Assembly: GCA_029204225.1 (NCBI GenBank)
Contig: CM055108.1
Span: forward strand, 21,521,644-21,585,643
Length of the DNA: 64,000 nt
From: Diphasiastrum complanatum
Taxonomy: Eukaryota > Streptophyta > Lycopodiopsida > Lycopodiales > Lycopodiaceae
Direction: 5' to 3'
The notes beneath the pieces are model-generated. The model worked only from the letters and a program-made list of their open reading frames with translations, was not told the DNA's origin and did no database searches. Positions 22,889 through 33,509 of this stretch are shown one piece after another (positions within the stretch are counted from its first letter, which is position 1; every line of letters begins with the position of its first letter). A program made the translations under genes and the position numbers.

Positions 22889-25135
22889 TTATTTTATGAA
22901 ATTGTGGATGAGCTTTGCTCCCCTTGAAAGAAAAGTCTCTCTATATGGTTTTAGCATGGATTTTGATAACACTCCAAGTGAAGTCCTATCCTTTCCCAAT
23001 GCTTTGGTGAAGATATCAGCATTGGGAAAGGATAGGACTTCACTTACACATTCCCTTGAGGACACATGTTGAAGGTCCACCTCCTTTGCTATGACTTGCT
23101 CCCTCCCAAAATGATATGCCACCTCAATATGCTTGCTCCTAGCATGAAAGATCAAATTGGTTGCCAACCTTTGGGCTGATGGATTGTCACAAAAAATGAT
23201 TGTGCTCTCTGAGTGAATATCCTTGCTGATCCTCTTGATCCATACCATCTCCCTTGTGCAATGTGTAAGAGCTTTGTACTCGGACTCACTAGATGACAAT
23301 GAGATAGTGCCTTGTTTCTTTGACATCCATGATATAGCTCCATCACCTATGAAAATAGCACTAATGGATTTCCTATCCATTATATCTCATGCAAATTCAA
23401 AAAGATTAGATGATGATCTCTCATACAATATGCCAAAATCTTGAGTTCCAATGATGTACCTCAAAACTCGTTTTCCTAGATTCCAATGCTCCTCACTAGG
23501 ATCTTACATGAATTGACTCAATCTTCCAACACAATAGCTTAGATCTGGTCTAGTAATGGTTAGATACATGAGTGAACCAACTAGCTTCCTATAGAGAGTA
23601 ATGTCCTTGAAGGATTTTTCACTACCTCTTATAGCTAGCTTTACATGAGACTCTGTATCACAAGCTTTTGTATCCACCATGTGAAATCTTTCTAGAATGG
23701 AATTAGCATACTTCTCTTGACAAATGAAAGTAGATTGAGAAGATCTAATCACTCCTAAAATGCAATGCAAATTACCAAGATCATGTACCTCAAATTCCTT
23801 CTTAAGAGCACTCTTGATATCCTCCACATCTTGATTGTTTCCACCACTCAAGATGATATCATCCACATAAATTAGCAAGATGGTAACATCATTTCCAGAA
23901 AACGTATAATAAAGTGAATGATCATACTCACTCATAGCAAATCCTTGAGAGAGTAAAAAAGTGTTAAGCTTAGCATACCAACTCCCTGGTGCTTGCTTAA
24001 GGCCATACAAACTCTTTTGTAGTAGACACACATAATTTGGCTTTGTAGATGAAATGTAGCTCTCGGGTTGCTCCATGTACACTTCCTCCTCAAGATCACC
24101 ATTCCAGAATGCATTTGTAGTGTCCCATTTCCATAGATCCCATCCATAAAGAGTAGCAAGTACTGCCTTGTACTTGTTGATAGATCCATCTTGGTTTGTC
24201 TTCACCTTGAAGATCCATTTGCATCCAATAGCTTTCTTGTCCTTAGATAACTCCACCAATCTCCATGTTCCATTCTTCATAAGAGCTTGATATTCAGGAT
24301 CCATTGCTTGGATCTACTCCTCTTTGTTCCTTGCTTCATCTACACTTGTAGGTTCATCAAAAGAGGTTAGGAAAGCAACATAATTTCCAGAAACTACTTG
24401 CTTACCCTTTTCATCATGTGTGAGTCTTGAAGGCATTTGTCTTTCCTGTGATGTTCTCCTTGGCTTTTGACTTGATGCCATCATCATCACCATCTAAAGT
24501 AAGATCCTTTACATCAACATCAAGAATGTTAGATCCATCCACATCATCATCAATAGTACTTGAAGACACTTTTGGAATGTTCCCCTCATAAAAAATGACA
24601 TCTCTACCAACAATCACTTTGTTAGTAGAAGGAATGTAAGCCTTGTAGGCTTTACTCACCTCACTATATCCAACAAAAATTCCTTTCCTTGAAGATGGAT
24701 CCTCCTTGGTCCTATCATCAAGAGTAATGGTGACATATCATGTGCATCCAAAAGTTCTTAGAAAGTTGACACTTGGCCTCCTCTTGAATAGCATCTCAAA
24801 AGGTGTCCTTCCATCCAAAATAGCACTCGGCCACCTATTGCAAAAGAAATTGGTGCACAACAAAGCTTGATACCAAAGTGGTTTATCAGGATTAGCACTT
24901 AACCTCATGGCTTTAGCACTTTCACATAAAGTCCTATTCTTCCTTTTAGCCACTCCATTTTGTTGTGAGGTCCTTGGTGTTGTATACTCCCTCTTGATCC
25001 CATGCTCATGACAAAAGGCCTTAAACATGGTAGATATGTACTCACCACTATTATCACTCCTTAAGCACTTGATCCTTGTGGAAAATTGGTTCTTCCTTGC
25101 ATTCTTGAACTTGATAAAGACATCATACACTTCAT
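22889..25135 (-). pseudogene. Copia polyprotein: integrase, RT and RNase H
   Basis: A fairly well preserved minus-strand copia pol. Order on the minus strand: integrase core and C-terminus 25,130-24,738 (CLRSDNSGEYIS, TSQQNGVAKRKNRTLCESAK, PFEMLFKRRPSVNFLRTFGC); linker 24,659-24,414; RT 24,304-23,504 (CKWIFKVKTNQDGSINKYK, EEEVYMEQPESY, SLYGLKQAPGSWYAKL, LLIYVDDIILSGG); RNase H 23,380-22,889 (SLSSSESEYKALTHCTREMV, IIFCDNPSAQRLA, DIFTKALGKDR). RT has lost about 30 codons in frame between NKYK and LATLYGW, including the YKARLVAKG block. RNase H carries a hairpin-generated replacement (separate entry). The left flank (about 22,845) has a possible LTR start, TGTCAATCTAGAAAC on the minus strand. 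The right flank is truncated at 25,145. Confidence 0.9.
22977..23044 (-). repeat. Perfect 26-bp inverted repeat inside RNase H
   Basis: Arms 22,977-23,002 and 23,019-23,044 are perfectly complementary (agtgaagtcctatcctttcc... against its reverse complement) around a 16-base loop. One arm encodes the normal copia ALGKDR segment. The other arm overwrites the segment upstream with its reverse complement (reads SEVLSFPNA). This is what template switching would make. Confidence 0.95.
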
Positions 25136-25149
25136 CCTTGATCTTTACT

Positions 25150-26220
25150 ACACATCAACGTGGAGATTAAACAAAGAAAGGTAGTTGCCATGCTATTCAA
25201 AATTGTTAGTGGAAAGCACTCTAACTTCTTCATGTGCATAGCATCATAAGAATGAGATTATCAATGTTGCTATGAAACATTTAAAAAGCCAATTATAAAA
25301 AAACTAAACATGAATGGCATCAAGTTCTACACCTTCAAATTCGCGTGGATCCTCTTAAAGAAATAGTCGAACAACATAATTCTTGGAGAGGGCTAAGCAA
25401 CTAAATAAAATTGTTTAACCAAAAGCTTCCAATGTCCAACTACACTACTATAAGGTTCCTTAGGCAATTTCGTGGCATGAGTTGGGTATTTACCTTGATA
25501 CATGATGTTGGAAGTTTCATAAAATACTTGGCCTTGGTAGAATGATTTTGCTCAGTTCATGTTTCAGCTCGTGTTTGCACTTAATGGGATATTTTTTTGC
25601 TTTGTTTTCACACATCACATTGAGAAGATTCAAGGGCATGGAAAGATCTACTACAACATTTTTTTCATTGAGGACAAAATAATCAATATATGGATGGCCA
25701 TATATACAATCCTTGAAGACATGGTTGCAGTAGCTAAGATAAGCAAAAAAGACGATCAGAGAGCTTGGGAGCATCTTAGAAGGCTCTTTGGGAGTTTTAG
25801 GAAAGTTTGGTCTCTAAGAAAATTCTTGGTGCGAAGGTTCTCAATGGAATATAGAGCTTTACTCTCACCTAGCTAAAAATAGAGGCTCCTAGCATATACC
25901 AACTCAATATAAATAAATCTAAGCTAGATGTATCATCTAGCAAACTGACGAAGGTTAATATGACTGTTTAAATCATGGTCTAATCCTCATAGTGATTTTT
26001 GGATCATTTTTCTTTCAGAAACTGATCCTTGAAAATACTTTCCTTCCTCTTTTTATGATATGATGACTTTTTTGGATTTTGCTCATCATTTTTCAATTCT
26101 TTTTTGAATTTTCACTATCTTTTTTCAAAAAATAAAAATAACTAATAAAAAACAACCAAATTGTAAAATCCAAGAAAGATAAAAAATCAAATTTTCAATC
26201 AGGCTGGGGGATCAGACTAC
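25150..26220. other. AT-rich stretch without recognisable gene
   Basis: Overlapping opposite frames of 85-105 codons at 25,517-25,876 have no recognisable motifs. The rest is AT-rich. Nothing assignable is seen. Confidence 0.45.
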
Positions 26221-26221
26221 C

Positions 26222-26460
26222 AAAACTTGCATAATTGGCTACCATTCACAAGGGTATCAAATCTTTGTCCATCAAGGTATTCTAGGACCACTGCTCCATA
26301 AGATAGAATCTCTTTAACTATGTATGGTTCTTCACATGCAAATTTCAATTTTCTCTTGATCCATTTTCATTCCCTTGGGGGATGATTTTTTGGTGAGCAT
26401 TTCTCGGCAAGCAGTTTCATGGCAAAGGCAAGCATCTTTAGCAGATGCTCGCCCTTCATC
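26222..26460 (-). pseudogene. Ty3/gypsy integrase C-terminal fragment
   Basis: The minus strand reads KRKLKFACEEPYIVKEILSY, GAVVLEYLDGQRFDTLVNGS, QLCKFW (pieces of one frame). This is the chromatin-proximal C-terminal end of plant gypsy polyproteins (canonical KW-GPYIVKEVLSGGAVIL-D-DG--F--PVNG--LKKYY). It is the only gypsy trace found in the window. The neighbours are copia. Confidence 0.75.
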
Positions 26461-26529
26461 CCAATCTTTCCACTTTTTATCTATTCAAGTACCATTTTCT
26501 ATCTATTAATCAATTACCAATTTTTTCGT

Positions 26530-26665
26530 AATACAATCCTCAATCTTTGGCATTGACCCTGGCCTTACAACTTGTCCATTTGTTCCCTACCTGACCTTAT
26601 ACACCCATCTAAATCCAATAGCTTTCCTTCCTTCTAGCAACCTGAACAAGTCCCATGCATTTCAA
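26530..26665 (-). pseudogene. Copia RT N-terminal scrap
   Basis: The minus strand reads DLFRLLEGRKAIGFRWVYKVR followed by a stop and GTNGQVVRPG, matching the start of copia RT (W-L--LP-GRKAIGCKWV(Y/F)K-K). Only about 40 codons remain. Confidence 0.7.
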
Positions 26666-27672
26666 CAGTCTAAACAACTATTGATGATTCAATTCTCTAG
26701 GATTTTCCATTTGATGATTCTCTGGCCGACTATAGATGATCCATTGTTTTTGTCAAGATAAATACTTCCACCAAGGCGACATCCTTACAATGTTGTGTAA
26801 ATGAGGCATAGGATGTGAATTGCGGGTAGAAAATTCTTCTGGTGTATTGTCAAATTGTTTCATTTGGAAATATGTATACTTGAGTCAATTGCTCCTCTAT
26901 AGTAGCTAGAGTTGCAACAATAGAGTGGTGATGAGATGTATAGTTAATCTTCAAGAAATATATTGTAACTCTTGATGATTTTTTCCTTTTTTTTCTTCAC
27001 AAATTTAATAATAGAAACTCACAAAAGAAAGTTAAGGCACCCAACCATGACGAATAAGATTTGCTTTCATGGTAAATACATGGTTTGTATTGTCTTGAAT
27101 GACATTCTACCATAGAGTGCAAAGACATCTCAAGGAGGCCCAAGGGCATATGACGACATGTTACCCGACCAATTGATGGAGATGCTTGCCATACTTATGA
27201 AAAAATATAAATCTATGTTGGCAAGCAGAGGAGATTATGAGACAAAGGAGAAGTGATTTTTCTTTCTATAGTACTTCAAGTGAGAATGCAAGTGGAAGGT
27301 GTACACACATAGAAATTTCCATAGCACCTAAAAAGACCAATTCCACATTGAACAAATACAAATACAATCCAAGTCTACAAAAGAGACCCAACACAACAAG
27401 CAAAATCAAAATGGAGAAGCTAAGGTCTTGCTATCACAATCTATATAGATGATTTTCTCTCAAAGACATACAAATTGTACTGAATGTCTGCATTCTTGCA
27501 ACACTATGGCACAATTATCTATCAATGTAGTTGCTTCACACTTTGTTACAAAGTTGTCAATGGATTAACAAGTAACTATGGTGAAAGCTATATGTCTAGC
27601 TACAAGAATATCAAAGGAAGTAGTAACAAATTGTTCCTATTTCACTTTCAAACTCCAAATTCATTTACGATA

Positions 27673-27676
<4 letters not shown>

Positions 27677-27739
<63 letters not shown>
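27677..27739 (+). repeat. (TG)n microsatellite
   Basis: About 31 uninterrupted TG units. Open frames through it are repeat artefacts. Confidence 0.98.
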
Positions 27740-27741
<2 letters not shown>

Positions 27742-29800
27742 TGGTATCTTGAGCAAATCTAGTTTGTGATACATCCTTAGACATCAAATTCAAGTCTTAA
27801 CTAATCTACACAGTAGATGAAACACTATAATCTACATACAGTTTTGATGAGTGCTAAAAGCATTGTGGGTCATTGGTGGTTCAATGATTTCAAGCAAGAA
27901 TTCTCCACTATTAAAGCTTTAGTAGCTTAAATACTTTTGCTTCAAAAGCCTCGGATAATACCAATGATCAAGACTCAAGTATATTGAAATTTCAAACACT
28001 ACGGATAGAAGACTGAAGGAACAATGGAGGTATCCAAATAATCACTAAGATCTCAACACGTTCCGAAAAAAGATATTTAACATGAAATGTGAGAGATAAA
28101 TCACACTATGTTATTTTGAAACCAGCTGGGAGCCCAAAAGATTATGCAAATTTAATTTCAAATGTAATACTTGAGGTCTTGTCAAGATAAAAAATTGCCC
28201 CTGTATTGTACAATATTAGTCATGAATATGCGTTGTATGAGAGCGTGCAAACTAATGTTTTGAAGTAAGCTAAGATTGGATAAAAAAAAGAACACAACAA
28301 AGTTGCAAATTGCTATCCGCAAAGAGAATCAATGTTAGATGTCTAAACAAGCCAACATTAAGACAACATATGTAAACACTTTGCCTCATGAAGAAAACTT
28401 AATATTGAAAGTTTTACAAATACGTAATTCTGTCAATATAGTACAACAATTTGAACAGAAGAAGCAAGCTCCAAGTATTGAAGATTCTAAAAGCAACAAC
28501 ACGAGATGCTCTGTGAATGTCTACATAAACATATTATCCATATTGTATGAAGATCAATGAACTATTAGCCTTTGACAAAAAAAGCTTCCAATTCAATTTA
28601 TGGTAATGATAACAGAGATTCTGCATCTGTTATTGCAGCACACTGTGACCTGACCAGATACATATAATTACTTGTCGAGCTGGGCACAACTTACTTCTTT
28701 AACCACTCTCTTCATAAATATGTTTCGATTGAAAATATTATCTTTCAAAAGTCTATAGTTATTCCATAAACAATTCTCAGATGACAAAAATTGTGAGTAT
28801 CGTTTATCAAAACAAATACCTCTCAACTCAAGTGCAAATCATGAACAAGTTTGTAAATGCGGAACTGTAGCATAAGCCTCTCGATGAACAAATTAACCAG
28901 GAACACAAAATTGGCTTAGCCAGTCATACACGTTGCATTAGAACTTTCAGAATTCACTAGACAGAAAAAGGAGCTTCCTTCAGACAACTTTAGCATTTGC
29001 AACAATGAATGTACAAACCAGATGTGAAACAATGCTGAAAAATAACTATCGCAAGCTGATTGACAAGAGAAAAAACTCAGTTGACTTAGCGGTTGCATCC
29101 ATGCATGTGCATATCAGATGACAAACACTGAAAAAGGCATGGGATGCAAGGCAGATTTGTGTTTCAAACGGATGCAAGGCAGAAGAGCAATGGGAACAAT
29201 TCATGAGTAAGGCTGATGTGGGTCTAAACTTGGCTATGCTAAATTGTTGGTTAACCTTTCTGTGATCTCATGCAATTTCAAAGGAGTCACGGTAAATGTC
29301 AAGAAAAATTTAAAAGTAGATATATTTAGGGAGTGATGAGCTAAGCTAATTGTATAGGAGTTATCTTTCAATTAACCCATGTTCTTGCATTATCATGACA
29401 CCACAAATTATAGACCATGCTAAGGTATTGAAAAAATATATCATGGCATGTGAAAGGCTTGTATACTAAGACATTAGTCTGATTTGAGACATGGATAGCT
29501 CTAAGATATTGCAAAACATATGATCCACAATTCAGTTTTCATCAAGTGAAAATTTCATTTGATTCTATCTTAGCATTTGTTGGGATTTTTTGTGCACACA
29601 TGAAACTAGCATATAGTATGCAAGTAAATCAATCACTTAGTATCTAAACAGTGGACAAGTGACCATCTGAAATTGATTTTGGCTAGAATGATTCTTATTT
29701 AAGAGTAGAGCAGAACTAAATTACGAAGTGTCTTACACTATGAAGTATGGTTATTGTGTTTTGTCCATATATCATCATCCAGCAAAAAGGTATGAAAATG
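27740..29800. other. Non-coding stretch, weak frames only
   Basis: A 73-codon plus frame at 28,339-28,560 and a 60-codon minus frame at 28,916-29,098 show no motifs. No RNA gene or element end is recognised. Confidence 0.45.
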
Positions 29801-29809
29801 GTGCAGCAT

Positions 29810-30750
29810 AACAAGCAAAGTTTGCATCCAGCAGGACAATCATGCTCTCAAACTGCTCATTTGCACCTTTCTTGGGACAACCACTTTGTCCATTGCTACA
29901 ACCTTGTCGACAAGAGATCGTGTTCTTTGAATGCAAGCCCGGTTGGTTTCAGGTTGCATGTAATGGGCATGCTGGCCTGTGTGAACCATAAGCTTTGACA
30001 ACTGATTCTCTTTCGGCATCAGATAATAAACAGTGCAGGGGCACGATCCCACACATACAACCACCTTTTTGCAGAAGGCACATACAATGGTGCCTGCACC
30101 ATCAACAAGTAAACCAACTAGACACCTTTTCTTCAATGTGCCCTTGAAAAAGGTGGTGTTCTTCCCGGCGCCGTTCAAAAGTATGGACAACTCACTTTCT
30201 AGCATTCCATCATGCCCACACAATAACTCATACGCACAACACCATCAAATACTATGTTGCTCGTGATAGGCTTTGTCTCAAAAAAGGCCCTATGGTTTTG
30301 GATCCTTTAAAGCAGCTTCGTTAAAGTGGTGGAACTTGGTTTTGACAAGATCATCTCAATGAAACTCTTTGCAGACTTGGTTGGTTCGTCCCCCTGTGAT
30401 ATCCAAGTATTTGCATTCCCTTGTCTATCCTCTAGACTATCGAGATTGATTGTTGTGGTGGTGCGCTTACAAAATTCTGTTGACTGTGGGCCAGGAGTTT
30501 CTTTGCATTTCTGAGGTTGTTTTTTTGTTTCGTCCTCCGATGTGTCACTACTATCCAAATTTACCATGTGGTGGATAGTGCTTTGATTTGCCTTCGCTTC
30601 AACCTCATATAGTGTAGACATGCTTTCGTCCAAGAGGAAATAATCCACCCATTCGATTTCTCTGTAACTCTTTAGCGGGATTGAAAACCTCATGCCATCA
30701 ACAATGGTTACCACAACAGATATGGCATGGGAATTTTGTGCATTTCCCAA
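29810..30750 (-). pseudogene. Transposase-like N-terminal region with Cys/His DNA-binding motif
   Basis: Two minus-strand frames abut. 30,750-30,307 has an acidic Ser/Thr-rich stretch (NLDSSDTSEDETKKQPQKC). 30,223-29,840 reads GTIVCAFCKKVVVCVGSCPC, TVYYLMPKENQLSKLMVHTG, QHAHYMQPETNRACIQRTRS, LVDKVVAMDK. The pattern of closely spaced Cys, a (V/I)YY strand and HxGxHxH resembles the WRKY-GCM1/FLYWCH zinc domain found before MULE-type DDE transposases. The catalytic part is not present downstream, where the strand loses coding character after SLRA. Assignment to Mutator-like elements is an inference; the Cys/His motif itself is plain. Confidence 0.45.
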
Positions 30751-30780
30751 TCTCGACTATAGCTGGCTTTTGCTCACAAT

Positions 30781-30912
30781 GACAAGTTCATGTAGAGAAT
30801 AGTAGTTCCTTTGAATGTTATCTTTGCCTCCATCACTACTGAAAACGACAAGTTCATGTACAGAATAGTAGTTCCTTTGAATGTTATCTTTGCCTCCATC
30901 AGTACTGAAAAC
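30781..30912. repeat. 66-bp tandem duplication
   Basis: Unit beginning gacaagttcatgtagagaat occurs at 30,781 and 30,847 with about two mismatches. It is a recent duplication outside any recognised gene. Confidence 0.95.
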
Positions 30913-31074
30913 GAATCATTCAGATATTAGTAACATCACCAACAAAAAACATTTCTGACTAACTATATAGTTCTTTCTGCTATGTCCATCTGTTTGGGTA
31001 GGAAAATACCATGTGAAACACAATAAACGACAAATAATTAGGTTGGATTAAAAATTTAGAACAGCCTCTGCACA

Positions 31075-31610
31075 ATGTCACCAAAAGTAGAGGATGAGGG
31101 TTGCAGAACAAGCTCCACACAGACCTATAAAATGCGCTATAGAACAAGCTTCACACAAAGATCCAGGTGGTGAAAAAGGGCAAGCTTCAAACAAAAAAGA
31201 TCTAGAATAGTCTCCGCACAATGTCGCCAAGAGTAGAGGACAAGGGTTGAAGAACAAGCTCCACACAGACCTATAAAATGAGCTATAGAACAAGCTCCAC
31301 ATAGAGATCTAGCTGGTGATAAATATGACAGACCTGTAAAACGAGCTACAAAACAAGCTCCACAAAGAGATCCAAGTGGTGAGAAGTATGACATACCTAT
31401 AAAATGATTGAACACAAATCTCGAGGGCAAGTTTCAAACAAAAAGGATCTTGCCCGGTACGCAAAAGTAGATGACAAATGCTGCAGAACAAGCTCCACAC
31501 ATACCTGTAAAATGAGCTACAGAACAAGCTCTGCAAGAAGACCCAGGTGGTGATAAGTATGACAGACATGTAAAACGTTTGAACATAAAGCTTCAGGGCA
31601 AGCTTCACAT
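31075..31610. repeat. Minisatellite of AGAACAAGCTCCACA-type units
   Basis: The words gcagaacaagctccacac, agacctataaaatgagctat, agaacaagctccaca(t/a)agagatc and caagcttca recur at about 50-130 bp spacing, seven or more times. All long minus-strand frames here are repeat artefacts (SLCGACS, SFYRSV). It follows the 3' side of a CACTA fragment and could be its subterminal repeats, but the terminal CACTA sequence was not found. Confidence 0.75.
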
Positions 31611-31789
31611 AGACCTTGAGCCAATGTGTGAAGGAGAATTAGTGGAAGATGGTTTGGACAATTTTTCAATAGACACTTGCTAGTGGTTGCTGCCTAGTGC
31701 TAGTGGCATGCTATTAGGTGATTGGGCCAACAAAATAGCTGTTTTGCCATTCTTGGCATGCAAAGGAGGTAGTTGAAGGATGGTGAAAA

Positions 31790-32660
31790 ATATGGGTGCT
31801 AGTTGAAGTGATATCTAGAAGATGGCCAAGGGACTTGCAACAAAACATTCGTTGCAATCATGGAACTACTGGAAAATGTCATAGCACCTTGCATGGAATA
31901 TTAGTCCCTTGTAAATCATCTCTATAACGAGGAGTGTCACATATTGGACATCTCCTAAGTGCTTGAAACTCACCTCAATACAAGATGCAATCTATTGGAC
32001 ATGCATGATGCAATTTGTAGTCCATTCCCAATGACTTTAGCATCTTACGTGCCTCGGATCTTGTCTCTAGCATAGTGTTTCCTTCTGGGAGTATCTTACA
32101 CAATAATCTGTACAAAACCAAATGAATTTACTTAGTACATGTACAATCAAAACTTGCTTGCAAGACAAAATACATTACAAGATAGAAAATATTTTAATTA
32201 TCTTTACCCAAATAAAGATGTAACACTTGTGTTACTCCATTTGTATTTTGCTTGGAGGTTTAATAAAAGCAACGTTGTAGCCAAACGAGAAGTCTTTGCG
32301 CCCATTTCTTCTCTTAACATATTCTCCTCGGCACTCACAAATGCTTCTTCAACGTGTGATCCTTCCACATCATGATGCTCGTATACATCATTTATTCAAT
32401 TCTCCATGATTTCATTTTCATCATGCATAGATGCATCGTTGTCTGCACTTGAACTTGATTCAGAAGAGCTACAATGACGTTGAGGCCGATCTACATAATC
32501 ATGATCTTGCCTTTCATCAATTTCATCACTTGTCTTAATCCTTTATGCTGTCGACGAGAGAATTGATTTATATGTGGACCATCGTATGCCATCCTATTTT
32601 TGGATTTAGCTCATGGAATGCTATTATTGGTGTCGGTAGAGCTAGATGATAATTGAAAAT
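31790..32660 (-). pseudogene. CACTA (En/Spm) TNP2-type transposase fragment
   Basis: Minus-strand pieces in order: NDVYEHHDVEGSHVEEAFVS, LLLLNLQAKYKWSNTSVTSL, ILPEGNTMLETRSEARKMLK, SLGMDYKLHHACPIDCILY, then CPICDTPRYRDDLQGTNIPC and KVL-HFPVVP-LQRMF. This is the N-terminal and beginning of the catalytic part of TNP2 (canonical K-K--W-N-SF--LL-LLK-LLP-GN-LP, LGL-Y-KIHACPNDCIL, RYK...FPLIPRLQRL). Stops and frame changes are frequent, and the DDE core is missing beyond about 31,790. Motif order makes the family secure. Confidence 0.85.
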
Positions 32661-33046
32661 CCTTCAATAAAAAAAACAAATGCTTAATTATATGACAACA
32701 TCTAGTGAAATCATCCATGAAATTTGAAATCTCAATACAAACTAGCAATATCTAACAATGGACTCAACACATATCATAATAGAATACATTAAACATAATC
32801 AATGTCATCATATGTAAGCAGACAAAAAACATCCATAGAAAACATCCATTCAAGAATTTATATGTCTGATTCATCAAGTACATGGATTTGTTGATTGTTC
32901 CATTAGAGAAAATTTGGCCTTGGAAAGGGCCCTATAAGGATTGCCATGTAGGATGACATTTTTTTGGCAATGTAAAATACTAAAATAAAATCTGTTTCTG
33001 CCCGCAGTCCTGCCCACACAGTCTTCGATGATCAGCTATTATGTGG

Positions 33047-33420
33047 GTAGTATAGTCTATGACTGAAAAAAATCATAACTTTTGAATGGCAACTCGGATT
33101 GAGACGATTACGGTGCCATTAGAAAGCCCTCGACGAGAGCTTTTCAATGACATCCAAATGACCCAATTCTGAGCTATGGTGAAGAATTTGATGGGTCAAA
33201 CCGGTCAACTACGCTTGAAAGAGATATCAGGTGGACCAAGTGTTGACCGACCAAAACTTTGACTGGCCATAACTTCTTCATCATAGCTCGGAACTGGGTC
33301 ATGTTGGGTGTCATTGAAAAGCTCTCGTCGAGGGCTTTCTAATGGCACCGTAATCATCTCGATCGAAGTTGCCTTCAAAAGTACAGTATTTTTTTTTTGC
33401 TGAGTTGCATACTATACTAC
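33047..33420. repeat. Long imperfect inverted repeat (foldback), arms about 140 bp
   Basis: The left arm from gtagtatagt (33,047) to about 33,187 matches the reverse complement of the right arm from about 33,277 to actatactac (33,420). The inner ~90 bases are nearly identical (attacggtgccattagaaag, ccctcgacgagagcttttca) around a loop of about 90 bases. A transcript would fold into a long hairpin. It could be a foldback element or a small-RNA precursor. It lies between the CACTA and SET-like fragments. Confidence 0.9.
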
Positions 33421-33509
33421 AAATAAAATGGCTTATTTACGGGCTACCCCCGACACAAAATTACAGTTCTTCTAAAAAGAAAAGAAAATCAATTTGAAGG
33501 AGCTACGTT

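Noticed and set aside
31078-31608. Three minus-strand frames with repeated SLCGACS motifs
   Set aside because: They follow the period of the minisatellite, occur in several frames and have no start context; treated as repeat.
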